Shown piece by piece: positions 1 through 12,429 of a DNA stretch of 64,000 nt. A program made the position numbers and the translations under genes. The notes below the pieces were generated by a model. It saw only the letters and a list, made by a program, of their open reading frames with translations. It was not told where the DNA came from and did not search any database. Source of the DNA: Gautieria morchelliformis (Eukaryota; Basidiomycota; Agaricomycetes; Gomphales; Gomphaceae); NCBI GenBank assembly GCA_015179125.1, contig WHVA01000056.1:62001-126000 (forward strand). The letters are read 5' to 3'. Every line of letters starts with the position of its first letter. Within the stretch, counting starts at the first letter, position 1.

Positions 1-1751
1 TTGTGGGTATGCAATTCAAATCCTAATATTTATACTCACATGTTCACCCAGGGCAAAGTACCCCCTGGCTCACCTCAACAAGATCATTGAAGTGTATGAC
101 TCAAATCTGGCCATCGGGTATGACATCGCTTGTTCTTTCGCCACAACTGTCAAAAACAGCTCGCTGGGTGCACATGCGCAAGAGAAACAGCTCCGCTTTG
201 TAGTACCAGCTTTCCATGGATATGCACACAATCGGAGATGCCAGTTACAGTGGCATCCCCTGTATCTGCACGGGTTTGGCATCGAAGACTTGGAGGTATG
301 TGAACGTATCTTCAAGGGTTCCAATGCGCTTGCAAGTGCTATACGCCACACTTCACGATTCCATCGCCATCAGGCAATTGATATGTATTTTCGCCAACAC
401 GATGAAGATAAATATGAACTACTATGTAAGTAGCATCATCTAGTGTTTCTCCAGCAGTCTATAATTACACGAGCAGCGACATTCCTATACAACAACTATG
501 CTCAAGCTCTTGGTCTTATTCATGACATGCCTGTTGCAATTGCAGCACTGACTGGTTATCAGTCTGTGGCCGACACACACTATCAGAAATGGCTGGACCA
601 GGAACGTACCTATTTGGCTTCAAAAGAGATCGAGCCGGACAGTGATATAGCCAGGGGCCAATATGTGACGGTTCTCACAAAGATGCAGCTAGCAAAGTAT
701 GTTATTATTCCTTGGTTCACTTTTTTCAGGCATTAACTTAGAGTGAAGGCATATGTTCGATGCAACTTGCCAGTTTACACCGCCCACGAGTCGTGTAAGA
801 GCTATTCGTCAACAGGCATGGGAGGCCTATGAGTTCCTGCAAAAGGAAGTTATGTCTATAGAAGAAACTCTTGATATCGCTGAACGCTGGACTCCTGGAT
901 GCCATGAATGGGAGGTGGCCATGAGCTACAACAAGATTCGGGAGTACCAGCTAGCAGTTGATAAGCTTGAAGGCCTAGTTGTACAACGCCTGTTTGAGCT
1001 CACAAAGGCCAATTTGTCTGGCACTGGTGCGTAATTGCCAATGTTGTGATAGGATCCAAGCTAATACAATACAGGGTACAAGCTGCGGGTACACATCAGC
1101 AAATCATTGCAGACACGATGCAAAGCTATCCAGTCAGCTCTCAAGCGTTATAATCAAGCAGCCGCCAAGCTAGTTCCTCCACGACCCCGGCTCGAATGGC
1201 AGGAAGTCGTTGAATATGGTACCCTGGCAGAATTTGACTTATTGCGCTCAGCAGCACGAGAGGACATCCGTAAGCTTCCGTGGGCTGACACAGTCAATCG
1301 CCAAGTGACAATATATAGTTTGCGACTGGAACGTGCAAAAGAAGAAATAGCTCGGTTGAATGTGGAGGTGGCACGGTTGAACACTTGGATCCATGATAGC
1401 GAAACAGAATACGAAATGCAGATCCATAATCTCCAGGCCCACAAACCACTGTTGTGCGAAGAGCTTAAGGAGCAGCTCCAAACTTGGCGACGGCTCAATG
1501 ACTATCACCGACATAAGCTCAAGGCCCTGTTTGCCTTACCAGGTTACACAGGTTCCTCCGAGATTGGTACACAACTGGGTACTACACGAATAACGATAAA
1601 GCTACCTTCATCCTCCCAGGCTACGCATCATGGAGTAGCCAAAGCACGTGAGGACGATGAGGATGAAGATGAGGATGATGAGGATAATGAAGAAATGTCT
1701 CGTCTGGAGGATTATATCTCCAGTTTATCAATGAATGATCTCATTACTTAG
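1..1751 (+). pseudogene. KDZ transposase, 3' part, frameshifted
   Basis: Transposase of the KDZ (Kyakuja-Dileera-Zisupton) superfamily, cut by the left window edge. Exons read 1-6, 52-425, 474-696, 742-1026 and 1075-1751, with GT-AG introns of 45-48 nt. Visible family signatures are YDIACSF, FHGYAHNRRCQLQWHP, FHRHQAID, DEDKY and LYNNYAQAL in the catalytic part, then YKLR...RYNQAAAKL and a helical charged region. The protein ends in a very acidic tail (EDDEDEDEDDEDNEE) before the TAG at 1749-1751. At about 780-790 the frame jumps between NLPVYT and TSRVRAIRQQAWEA, meaning a 1-bp insertion or 2-bp deletion, so this copy should not make full-length protein. About 520 codons are present. Family assignment is confident; inactivity is inferred from the single frame break. 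Confidence 0.85.
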
Positions 1752-1912
1752 TTAGTCTCTACTTGCAATGCACAATGCATGCCAGGCTGTTCTTGTCTAT
1801 AAAGCATGAGTCGTGATTTCATTATTGAAAGCGCATACAATGCACCTGTCCATTGCCATGTTAACTGTGACACTGCAATGTGTAAAGATTGCGCAATAAC
1901 TGATACAGTAAT

Positions 1913-2063
1913 CTCAGTATTTGGACACGATGGCATGTCAAATGACTATTTATTCACCTGATGCAGTAATCTATAGTGTACAGGTGAATATGGGAAATAC
2001 ATAGTAATTGTAAGAGTTTCTTACCTCAGTGTTTGGACGCGATGGCGTGTCAAACGACTGAGG
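1913..2063. repeat. pair of CCTCAGT-type hairpin repeats
   Basis: Two related near-palindromes lie between the KDZ stop and the next gene, at about 1913-1947 and at 2024-2063. The second runs from CCTCAGTGTTTGG to TCAAACGACTGAGG, so its ends can pair; the first is a degenerate copy. A related hairpin occurs at 36698-36730. They may be subterminal repeats of the KDZ element or a small independent foldback element. Confidence 0.55.
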
Positions 2064-2339
2064 AAAGTGGTCCTAACTATTGTTACTTATAGTTTCTATC
2101 ACAATTGTCTGAATAAAAGAGAAAACAAAAGGGGTGTCTCATAACAGAGATGCATATACCTAAATATAGAGAACAAACGAGCTTGCGGCATCACGCGCAG
2201 GTAGTCACGTGTTTGGGCAGTCATGTGTTTGTTACTCCAACACAATGGAGAATGGTGAAATTAGCCTCTTTGCCAAATTCCAGACATCGCATTTGAAGAC
2301 TTGCAGGGGTAACCAATTATTTATTATATTTCTACTAAG

Positions 2340-3733
2340 GAGCTCCAATGCCATCCCGGCTGTGTAGTTACCTATGTTGGTCCATGTGGGCGGTTGTGTT
2401 CACCAAACAAGGCTGTCTGGAACCTCGATATGCTCTGGCAGACTTATCCGTCTCGTGCTGCCAACCGCTCCCCAGTTGATCCAGATTTCACGACCCACCC
2501 TCAGCACTCCCATCCATCCGCCCTACGAAAATGGCAGGAGAATGAGCCACGAACAGTGGACGCATTGGATCTGGCCGTAGAACGGGCGCGACGTCGCTTT
2601 GGCCAGGGAGCTTCGTACGATTTTGGAATGAGTGCTGAAGAGCTTCCAATGGGTTGGATTTCCAATGCTGATGAGCGCAGGCAATACCGCGCCATTGCCC
2701 TTCAAGACATTGATGACGCGGTAAGAATTATTTTGTTCATTTAGGGTTGCACACTAACAGAAGTGGCTAGTGTGCCATCTACAGCCGCCTCAGCGGTTCA
2801 GCATGCATTCTCTTCTCACTACACCCAGAATGCCGTCCTGGAGACCAATTGGATGCAGCCACCCTGCGCAAGAACCTAGTTATTGGGGTGTCCGATTGGT
2901 TCGACCATAAGCTGAAGACTGACAATTTGGTCTCCAAGGCTATAGATGACCTTGGTGCTCGTTTCGTGACCACACTTGCTATTCCCTGGGTTAAGGAGTG
3001 GGAGCGGCGAACTGTAAATACAGGATACTTCAAACGTAAGTTTCATGTTCATGTTGCAGCATTTGCTAATGTACATTCCATAGGGTTTTCTCACTCCCAC
3101 ACACGAGACCGACAATCTGAGTCACCAACTATTGCTCCCTCTCGTTCATCCCACCAGAGCCGACAACCTGAGTTACAAACTATTACACCTGGTCGTTCAT
3201 CCCACCACAGCCGACAACCCGAGTTGACAACTATTACCCCCTCTCGTTCATCCCACCAGTCTCTCAATGCCTACCCTCCTATGTCCTCAAACTTTGCCGG
3301 CAAAGGTGCCAGCCACTCTTATGTGCCCCTGAATCCACAGACACCTACACGCTCTTTCCACGAGTCCTTGAATGCATACCGCACCAGCCAGTTCATCCCA
3401 GCCGAGGCCCCTAGTCCATCAAGCTCGGACGAATTCTACGATGCCAAGACATTGGCTGCAATGCAGGAAGTCGATCTTGGCAGGATTGAAGCCTTACATG
3501 CCAACGAGATGGCTGTAACGTCCCTGGTGGAGTTTTTGGAGACTTACAGGATCTACAGTAGCCAGAAGGTTCTTACCAATGCGGTACGTTGGCTACAGCA
3601 GGCTGTCCAGCAGGCTTCTTGGACGCCTGATATGTTTAACCACATGGAGCGAGTACTGCGCATCCCATCTGATAAAATAGATGACCTTGTCAGACTGACT
3701 CAGACTGTCATTGCCACTGACGATGCGATCTAA
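2340..3733 (+). CDS. hypothetical protein next to KDZ transposase
   Basis: Spliced gene of unknown function in the transposon neighbourhood. Supported exons are 2340-2720, 2771-3035 and 3084-3733, joined by GT-AG introns of 50 and 48 nt that keep frame, giving about 431 residues. The true 5' end is unresolved: an upstream ATG at 2245 opens a short exon (to 2308), but its splice phase does not fit. The N-terminal part is Cys-rich (CHPGCVVTYVGPCGRLC), the middle contains WFDHKLKTDNLVSKAIDDLG, and the last exon carries three copies of a 17-residue repeat of the form RQ(S/P)E..TI.P.RSSH(Q/H)S at about 3109-3265. No catalytic motif was recognised. It is transcribed in the same direction as the transposase and the following gene, so a KDZ accessory role is plausible but only inferred. 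Confidence 0.6.
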
Positions 3734-3874
3734 TTGGGAATAGTTATCTAGAAACTTGTATGAAATTGATAGTCTTGAATTGAGTTTGGATCACTTTTAT
3801 TTTATTGCAAGTCACGTGCCTGTGAATTTGGTTTAAACCACGAAGACATCTCCCAACACACCTTCGCCACACCA

Positions 3875-5397
3875 ATGGCACGCCTGAAAACCCGTAAAGG
3901 GCCATCCAAGAACCTCTCGTATCAGCAGCGTAAAGTTGCCTCAAAGGCCGCCAAGGCGAGACGACAGAATATCCGTGATTCAGTTAATGAGGTCCTTGAT
4001 ATGGTTGACAGAGAGGTGGCTCGTCTCGCATTGGAACACAAGAAGAGCACTAGATATTTCCTCGAGCAAGTCCATCAAGGGGGACGTTTCTCCCGGATGA
4101 AAAGAAGCCCTAACATCTTCAATGGGGCACAACATGCCATTTGTCTGGTAGAAAAGGAAAATGAGAAACAGGGTAAGAGTATCCAATAATGTACATGTAT
4201 AGCGGTACACTGACTTCAGGACAGACTTGGAAATCTCACCTGAAGACTATGAGCGTATCAAACTTGTCGTTGAGAGGATCCGAGGGCTTGGTGGCCCAGA
4301 ATTTGCCAAGGACTTGGTTGCAGAGGACCGCGAGCTGCTTACGAACAGGTTGACAGCCACACGAGCCCATGTCCACACGGCTCCTCATGTTCGCCCCATA
4401 GGTGTACTCCATGACACCCGTCATGTATTGACTAGCATAGAAGAAGAGGTGCACTCATTTTCATTCAGCTATCTCCTTGTGCTAATTGGTATCTCTAGTT
4501 GCATCATCTCAATGCTCGCACCTCAACAGAGGTATTCATGTTTACGGTCAAAGGTAAAGATGAGCATCACCAAGATGGGACGGTGATCATGACGCCTAAG
4601 GCTGAGTCATTCCTTGTCAACATTCTCAAACTTGACCCCGATAGGGTGTCAAGGGAATTCGAAATGTACACACTGCGAAGTGCCGAAGGTAAGAAGGACC
4701 TGACCTATCACTGCTACTGCACCACATAACAGCTGATTTGTTAACATTCTTAGGAGTGGTACTAAATCACAACGAGCGGCTTGGTGAACTAAGGCTGAAA
4801 ATACGGCAGTTGATTAGAACTGGCCTTGGTACGTTCTGATTGATAGATGTCCATTTTACTTATTAATTTGTCACTTTAGCTGCAGCAGCTGGGGCGGATC
4901 TGGATATGGAATATGTTCAGTTTGAACGGCTGCTTGTTGAAGCCCATGGCATTGACTTGGTTGGCTGGCCCAAGGACATCCTGTTCGCGAACCCTTCAAA
5001 GATCACCCGGATTGCCGACTTAAATAAAGTCCATGCCGCGCTTAGTGAGGGAACTTGTCATTGGGTACGCCTTACCCAGGAAGAACAAGACACTCGCAAG
5101 GCAGGGAATTTGCGAAGGCTCAATGCCGGGGACGATCCTTATGTGCCCCGTGGAGGGCAGAACTCGAAAACTGCTTCAAAGAAGCGCAAATCGACAGACG
5201 ATATCACAGCACAGCCGACGAAGAAATCTAAGGCAAGAACTGATAAAGAGAATGAGCCATTGGACAAGGTAAAGAGTAACGGTCGAGGCAACGGCAAGAG
5301 CAAAGGAAAGAGAAAGAAGGGGGAGGAGGCTGAGGTTATTGCTGATGTCCGAGAAGGGACGGCAGCAGTCCCTTTTACCCCAACACAGAGTTCTTAA
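3875..5397 (+). CDS. KDZ-associated hypothetical protein, intact
   Basis: Five exons (3875-4172, 4225-4448, 4499-4688, 4754-4828, 4880-5397) join with perfect phase through GT-AG introns of 50-65 nt to give 434 codons, ending in TAA. The product starts MARLKTRKGPSKNLSYQQRK, a basic helical N-terminus shared by a large agaricomycete family that I remember as commonly lying beside KDZ transposons (from memory, not searched). Other family-like segments are LNARTSTEVFMFTVKG and LVGWPKDI...GTCHW. The C-terminus is Lys/Arg-rich (KKRK, KKSK, KGKRKK) and probably a nuclear localisation signal. No enzyme motif is visible. The open, phase-perfect structure contrasts with the frameshifted transposase 2 kb upstream and suggests this gene is still under constraint or was inserted recently. 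Confidence 0.75.
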
Positions 5398-6269
5398 TGA
5401 TGAATTTTGAATGTGATAAGTTGTTAGTCATAAAAATCATTTGTTCTGGTGATTTTTCATAATTTTCCGGAAGCTGTAGAGCAAAGTTGCATGCTCGTCG
5501 TGTGCAATAGCGAGCACGCACTTCCTTGTGACGCCGGATCAGCTCTGTGGGAATTGAATGACAGATGCGAATATTTTTAAGATTTATTAGGGTTTTTTTG
5601 AGACAAGGGGATGGCCTCTATAGGTTGCCGTCGTGTGCAGCGGTGAGGAGGGACTACTAGCGATGGGCCGAACATATCCTATATCCTATTATGGCTATCT
5701 ACTTCGTTGCTAAATTTAGGCTGGTAGGTCTTGGCTTTGACACAATGGACCGGTCATGTGACCTTTTGGGAGCCTGGACCTATCTCAAGGATCAGTCACG
5801 CAATATTACTACGGGGTGAAGGTTTTCTTGAGATTGGTCTCGCGTCATAGCTTACCTCTCGAACGAGGCCGTATTAGGCCGGGACTACACACCGGCTGTC
5901 GCCACCTAAATAGCAAGCGCTAGTGTAAGGTACAGGTGAAATGTGATAGCGGCGTGACAGAAACTCACCCGCAGCGTGACAGAATTAGAGTTTCACAGGG
6001 ACATAAATAGAATAGTGGCACGGCCGAAAACGTATTACAAAAGGACAGAAAGCTGGCAGAGGGCCGACACTAATGTGGGACAACAGTGACCGAAACTTGA
6101 TGTGGACTCGACACAAAAGGAATTTTTCAGGGACACTAGGGGTAAAACAAGGGGACACAAAAGGCATGTCGGGGACCGAAATGGGATATCAAGTGACATT
6201 ATTAGGTCGTGCTTTTGAAATTATGCCCATTTCACTAGGTTTCATTCTAGATTTAAAATTGGACTGTAG
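5398..6269. other. non-coding stretch before the PMT fragment
   Basis: No gene is supported. From about 5940 to 6190 the sequence is a patchwork of short GGGACA/GTGACAGAA-like motifs, which looks like degenerate simple repeat or transposon debris. It ends at the point where coding similarity to protein O-mannosyltransferase begins, so it may cover the breakpoint that removed the 5' part of that gene. Confidence 0.4.
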
Positions 6270-7994
6270 CAAACGCCTACGTACGCAGCGTACGAAATTC
6301 AGACTGCGACATCTGTTAACAGGGTGCTACCTCTTCTCACACAAGGTGAAGCTACCTGAATGGGGCTTCGAGCAGCAGGAAGTGACTTGCAACCGAAACG
6401 CGGTTCGAGACAATTCGTTATGGTACGTCGAGACAAACACGCACCCGAGCTGTACGTGGCGATTTTCGCTTCCAGTCTGGCGAGTCTTCAACGAAGTGTC
6501 CAGTGCCAGAGAACTCCCAAAAGGTTAATTATAAGACGCCCGGATTCTTTTCCAAGTTTTTTGAGCTTCAACATGTGATGTGGACAACAAATGCTGGGCT
6601 AACCGACCGACACACGTTTGACTCACGTCCCAGCTCATGGCCGCGGCTTAGTCGAGGAATCGTGAGTACCGTCCTCATATATGTACATTGTTGTAACAAT
6701 GTGTACAGAATTTCTGGGTCAAAGATCATCGCCAAATCTATCTCATCGGGAACCCTGTTGTGTGGTGGTTAAGCACAGCCGCCGTCTTGATATATGGGAT
6801 TGTTCGTGGGTTCTTGATTCTTCGCACCAAGCGTGGCTATCAAGCTCAACCATAGTACGTCCCATTGTTCTTTATCGATCTTCACCAGGCGTGTTTATGC
6901 GACCACAGCTGTTGTGGTTAAGTACGATCAACTCTGCGGCTTCCTCGCACTTGGCTGGTTCCTTCATTACTTTCCGTTCTATCTCATGCAGCGGCAGCTC
7001 TTTTTGCACCATTATTTCCCTGCGTTATATTTCGCCATCTTGCTGTTCTGTGGAATATTTGATCTCATTACGTCAACACTCCGCCCGCGCATCCGATTCC
7101 AGATCGCGACTGTTCTCATCGTTGTTGCTATATGGACCTTTGCGCACTTCAGCCCACTTGCATACGGGAGTCCATGGACGAAGAGTAAGTGTGTGAGCTC
7201 GAAGTGGGTGAAGACGTGGGACTTTGCTTGGTGAGCGGATACTTGATTTTTTACTTTGCAGAGGGCGTCAACTGACTGCACTGCGCGTGATATCAGCAAC
7301 GAGTTTTTGGATGATGTGAGCCGTCGCAGATTGTCTCGATACGATACCATCTAACCAACATACTATGCAGTACTCTCAATACAAGGGACCCGTAATGCCC
7401 ACACCCAGCAAATCCATCGTGCCAATATCCACCGTTGAAGCACCAGGACGTGCACCAATCGTCGTTCAAGATGATGTCATGGCCGAAGACGACAAAAATG
7501 ACCCAGAGCAAACTACCTCTGTCTTTGACAAAATCGAGCCTGGACGCGACATCTTTGCAGGTGAGGTGGTGAAGAACATCGAATCCAAGCAGCCTGTACC
7601 ACCCATACGCCCCGAGGAGGAGCCCAAGGAGATCAGCTCGTTTTTCCAAACTGAGATAGCAGGGATGTCCACGGAAAAGCAGCCCGAACCAGTACTCCTT
7701 CCTGATGAGAATGCTGCTACCACGCCTTCCTCCGACACCCCTGTAGCTGCTACCCCTTCATCTTCACCATCAGCCTCGACCTCGACCCCGACCTCCTCGT
7801 CAACTTCGTCAACATCTCACTTAGTTGAGATGTCGCCGTCTGATGCGCCACCTGCATCGTCCAGTGATGCAGCCAGGACTACCACACTTGGGATGCCGCC
7901 ACCAGTTGCAAATCAACCTATTCGACCCGTGGACCATGCTGACGCAGAAGCAGAGCGTGTTCGACAAGAATTATTCCCAGCGGGCAGAAAATAG
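6270..7994 (+). pseudogene. protein O-mannosyltransferase (PMT, GT39), 5'-truncated
   Basis: C-terminal part of a dolichyl-phosphate-mannose protein mannosyltransferase, an ER membrane enzyme that mannosylates Ser/Thr. Exons are 6270-6451, 6504-6661, 6709-6854, 6889-7230, 7264-7315 and 7371-7994. The first holds the end of the MIR domain (KFRLRHLLTGCYLFSHKV, QQEVTCNRNAVRDNSLWYVE); the next give TNAGLTDRHTFDSRPSSWP, FWVKDHRQIYLIGNPVVWW and the membrane segment GWFLHYFPFYLMQRQLFLHH. The last exon adds a long Ser/Pro-rich tail ending ELFPAGRK. The N-terminal catalytic loop and upstream membrane helices are absent: sequence before 6270 is unrelated. All junctions keep frame, but the one joining 6854 to 6889 creates a TAG codon. 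Truncation plus this stop make it a likely pseudogene; a nearby intact parent elsewhere is expected. Subfamily (PMT1/2/4) was not resolved. Confidence 0.8.
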
Positions 7995-8841
7995 ACAAAT
8001 AAAACGCAGCTTTCACCTGCGCTTGTATGATAATATCTAATGAAGGGTAATATGGGAAGCAGTAATTTATATGACTTTATCATGCCTAGGAAACCCTGTG
8101 AACAATACTGGTAGATGGTCGGAGAGAAGCTATGAGTGTTGTCTGACGGGGGCAATAAAGCTATATACGCTACGGGGCACTGATCATATTGCATGGCCCG
8201 CGACGACAACAAGAGCTTGGAGAACGCCGCATCCGCAATTATACACCATGCACACGTAGCCTCTACAACGCCAGGCGGAGACGGAGGATCACCCTCCGAC
8301 GCCATACGACGTACACGCCAACCGCCTGGGTGTTCTGGGCTACGTATGACTCTCAGAACAATTACATCTGGAGTGCCAGGGTGCTGGAGGGAGGGTTGCA
8401 ATGTTGATTGTTGTATAATAGTTGGCAGAGTGGTTGCGGGGTTGGGGTTCGCGCGCCTACGACCGCAATGGGAAGGGATCGCGAGAGCTACCCGAGCACG
8501 ACACCCAAACGTTTAAGTAGTTGCATAAAGGGCCATTACTTATGATACTTACATGATTATTTACTTTTGCCCTCGGCCTCATCTTCGATGCCCGGCTCCC
8601 TTGCACCCAAAATGATAGAAGCTTTACTTGAAATGTTGATTCTGCGACCAAACCATAAAAACTGGCTTCATGAATCGCTGGTCAGTCTGTGCAAACCACA
8701 CTAATGGTATTCTGACTCCTCGGGCCAATATTGCAGGGAATGTTGGAGCAGGGAGGTCGGTGTTGTACCTAAATGGGATCAGGTCGGCGTGGATTTACCG
8801 TCTTCATCCCTTCGTCAAGCACATCAACGTCACGTCGTGAT
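7995..8841. other. intergenic, no supported gene
   Basis: 3' flank of the PMT fragment. Overlapping open frames on both strands between 8180 and 8520 show no recognisable family and no consistent exon structure, so none is called. GC-rich coding-like composition at 8190-8400 may be a decayed exon. Confidence 0.4.
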
Positions 8842-10107
8842 TTCCCGCCGTATATTCCACTTGGTGATGCGTACCTGGGGGCGACATGATGCAGGCGTAC
8901 CTCGCGCTGGGCGTGGACTGAAGGGCGCCGGGCATGCAGTGACGGCCATATTGGAATGTACGGATTAGGTATCGGACGGTGGGAGGTGTTCCGATATGAA
9001 GCTCAGGGTAGTGTGGATCATAACATCGTTGCGGTTTTATGGAAAGGTACTGAAGTGGGGCGCGTACCAGAGCAACGGAACCAGTGCTGGTGTTTGTCTC
9101 ATAAAGAAATAGAACCTTCCTGTTAATTTTAATGACCTTTTCCATGTACGGGGCGCTACAAATATTTCGCCGGTATCCTTCCAGGGCCGGTAATTGCTCG
9201 CGGCGATGCAGCGCGATCTACAGCGTGATTTGCCACAGCACTTGTTAATACATTAGTCAACATCGAAACGGACTGTCCCTTCTAGCTTTTTTCCACTGGG
9301 AGCCAATCACAGCGTCATCGCCAACACTACACGACAGCGCGGAAAACACCTGCGGGCTTGAGGCAGGCCTGCCGACTCGTGCGGACGGGGTTTGGCAAGA
9401 CCCTGATACCGTAACGATCCGGGTGGCCACTGGAATAGCACGTGCAGCATCACTACATAAGTGCTCAGGATATCCACTCTCTTCGAGTAAGTAATCCGCC
9501 CATCGGGCAACCGTAGGTAAGTATATTGATGGACCACGAGCCTTGCCCGGCCGTTGCCAACTCCTCGTCCTCGGAGTGCGCTCGTCCCCTCGAATCCTCC
9601 TCTGCTCCCCGTGGTCCCTCGTGTTGACCGACGGCCTTGAAGTTCTTGGTGTATCCGGGCGCAAATTGAGCTGTGGGTTCGAGGATTAGGTTTGTTGGTT
9701 TTGCAAGGACCCCCCGCGAGCAGTCGGGTCTTGGGCCTCTCTGTTCTTAATCGCCTTCGTCTGGCGCGCACCCCGTTGACGGTGGCTTCGAGCCGGGAGT
9801 GTAGGTGGGATGGGGAGCGGCGGGGTGGCCGTGGGTGACCTAGCTCTAAGAGGTGGTAATTTGAGATGGCAGTAGTCGTCCTGAAGATGAAGCTCTTGAA
9901 GGCTGCATGTTGGTGTTCATGAGTTCTCTAGAGAAGACGAAAAGTGGTGGGGAGAAGAAAGCTTGAAGAATGCGCCAGGCTTATATACGAGCATACCGCA
10001 AAGGGCCTCTCAATCAATTGATAGCTCCCATTACCGTCGTCAACCTTCCTGTGTGAACAATGGATACGTGATCGACTGAACCCTATTGAGGCCTCGAGTC
10101 AGACACG
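8842..10107. repeat. duplicated segment B, copy 1
   Basis: About 1.27 kb that recurs in the same orientation at 29138-30431. Shared landmarks include the left boundary TCCCGCCGTAT, the stretch CACTTGGTGATGC, TTAATACATTA near 9245, TTTTCCACTGGGAGCC near 9290 and the right end CCTATTGAGGCCTCGAGTC. It carries a minus-strand gene whose copy at 29.8-30.2 kb is intact and whose copy here is broken. Confidence 0.75.
9465..9920 (-). pseudogene. decayed copy of the TATA-driven hypothetical gene
   Basis: Counterpart of the 29774-30247 gene. The ATG-AACACCAACATGCAG start (9920) is preserved, as is a TATATAA box at 9981-9987 about 60 bp upstream, but the frame breaks directly after MNTNMQ through deletions and reaches a stop within about 20 codons. 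Downstream pieces (DTPRTSRP, EESGYPEHLCSDAAR) survive in other frames. Function is unknown; this copy is dead. Confidence 0.6.
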
Positions 10108-10119
10108 TCGGTGTCTGGT

Positions 10120-12370
10120 GCCTCTGGTTGACAGCTAGCGTAAGGTCGATTCAAAATGGAAAGCCTAGAAACTGAAAAAACAGCACGTTTGACCTGCGCC
10201 GTATTAGATGGTCGGCGCTACTCAAAGAGGAGAAATAAACCGCATATCCGGCACGGTGGTGCCATCGGCCAAGGCCAAATTGAAGACCGGGCGGCTGTGT
10301 CGTCTTGACGTACTAGTGACCGAAGCTGAGCGTGACACCTGAAGTAGCGTAATACCACTCGTGTCTGGCTCTCTTCCAGCTCTCCTGGTCTCCAGCGATT
10401 CAAACCGCCTTCGTATGAGGTTCCGACGGATCCGATGGATGCTGGTGTCACTTAGCGCACACGCTGCTAGTAATATAACTGTGGTACTGTCGGCCATGCA
10501 TATCAACAACCTGAAAGTGGTCAATAGTTCAATCAATGGTATAGGAGGCTTATCGGGCAGGCGTTGACATACCACACTGCACTCGTCAGGAATTTCGACG
10601 CCGCTAGTCCTGTGTGGTCAATGGACGAGTTTGACCTTTGAGCACAGGTTGTAGGCCTTCTGTCGATGTCCTGCACAATGCCTACTTGTTCCTTGTCACT
10701 TTGATGGCAAATCATCTCTTCAACTTCCCAGAAACCTCTCGTTCAGGTTACGCCTCCCATTGACGGATTCCACAGGTAGGTCGGCCATTGCCATTGCACT
10801 CTCTCCCAATATCACGGCCGGCTGTCTCACGAGCAGACATCCATACTGTGGTGAGATACTCGGCGAACGACAGGTGAAGTTATGTTTACATACTTGTCGA
10901 CTGATCATGTCCCGTCGCCGCGGTCATCATGGCTGGGTTGGCCGGTACGGAAATATATGGTTGTAGGTCTCCAGTCGTGAATCGAGCTCGGCGAGGACGT
11001 TATGACCTGGACACAAGTCTCTCAGGTCAACCGCTGCTCAAACATATTTAGTACGAAAGACTCGTCTCAGTGAAATGTTAGGTATGTTCCACATACTTGA
11101 ATTTGTGGATTGCAGCTTAGCAACTCGCGCCTGATACTTATGTTCGGTACGATACATAGGCTTTTCTCCAGGCATGGCTATCAGGCTAGCGTGAGACACA
11201 TCATGAGCTTTTCAAATACTGACATGCAACGGTATGCGATACATACCTGTTCACTGTCTCTCCCCCGCAGAAAGCGGTGAGCGCTGTTCTACACTCAATA
11301 TGTCCCAGGTCGCAATTCGTGCTGATAGCCTGAAGAGGTCAGGAGGAGATCAACACTCATACTATTTCCATGGAAACTGGTAGACTTTCATACCACAGGT
11401 TTAACTCCTTGGCAGCTTCTGGCGAGCTTTCTGCGGAAACTTCAGAGACTGCCGTCATCATCATCATTGGGTTAAAGCTTAGGAACAGGGTAGGTAAGTC
11501 CATAGGGGATCTATGGGCAGCTGATCTCTATGCGAATCGATGTGGAAGAGGTTGTATCTGTGACCCGACCGTGACTCTGTTCGAACTTCACGAACAATGA
11601 AGGTAAGACGCACAATGTGAGTCATTGTCAGTGGTTAGTGCCATCTTTCGCATAAGCACTTTACTCATCAGTGCCACTTCGTTTCTAAAGGCATGGCGAC
11701 ACGTTCAACAGCTGCTGCCTGACCCGCAGTAGAGCGCCGACGTCGCCAGCCATCGCGTGTGGTGCGGGCTGGCTCGGAGCACAATACATCGATGTTCTTC
11801 TAGGAAGTTCTATGTGTCAGGAGTGTGGGATTCCGTTTCTTCAACAAAGGCCTCATATCAGAATGTCTGAGGAAATGTACCTCAAGACGTCCGGAGTGCC
11901 GGCCCATCGGAATGACTCCTGGTCACGTCTAACCCAAATCAGGTCACAAAATCGTGCTCCGATGCTTCATGGGAACGTGCACCTCCACTTATGTGACGTC
12001 TATCAGCACTCTGTCTTCTCTCACATTTACCAGCCACGTCAGGGCCATCGCTCAGGTGTAATGTATGTAATTCGGCGGCTTTCTATCAGCAGGGTCTTTA
12101 TCTATACCCACCCCACTCCCTTTCCTCCTCTCCTCTTCCTCCTCAACGTTTCCCGCCACTGTGAGTATGCGTACCCATGTGCTGTGTACCTCGAACTCCC
12201 AGCTAGCCTGGGGCCTACGTGTGTCACACCCGTGCGGTGTCTTTGTTCTAGAGAGACCAGTACACGGCGGTCTTTACTCTACTCTGAATTTTCTTTTCTT
12301 TTTTGTACCTTTCTGATTTACCGCTCGCTCGCACTAGGCTCATCATCACCCGCCTCTTCATCAGCCTCCG
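10120..12370. repeat. duplicated segment C/D, copy 1
   Basis: About 2.2 kb that recurs directly at about 54970-57800. Landmarks: CTCTGGTTGACAGCTA at the left end, the LIELLTTFR...ADSTTVILLAACALSDT frame (10440-10560, minus), a single copy (about 11700-12060) of the 355-bp unit that is tandemly repeated three times in the other copy, and the right part with ATTCGGC...GTCTTTAT and GACCAGTA. No convincing gene is contained; the conserved minus-strand frame near 10.5 kb is broken by stops in one or other copy. Confidence 0.7.
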
Positions 12371-12429
12371 CAACGCGAAAAATTAGACGTCACGTCCCGA
12401 CATCTCCCACCGCCATGTCCCAGTTGGCG

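Noticed and set aside
8193-8516. 107-codon plus-strand frame after the PMT fragment
   Set aside because: Overlaps an equally long minus-strand frame, has no recognised motif, and the two cannot be distinguished without expression data.
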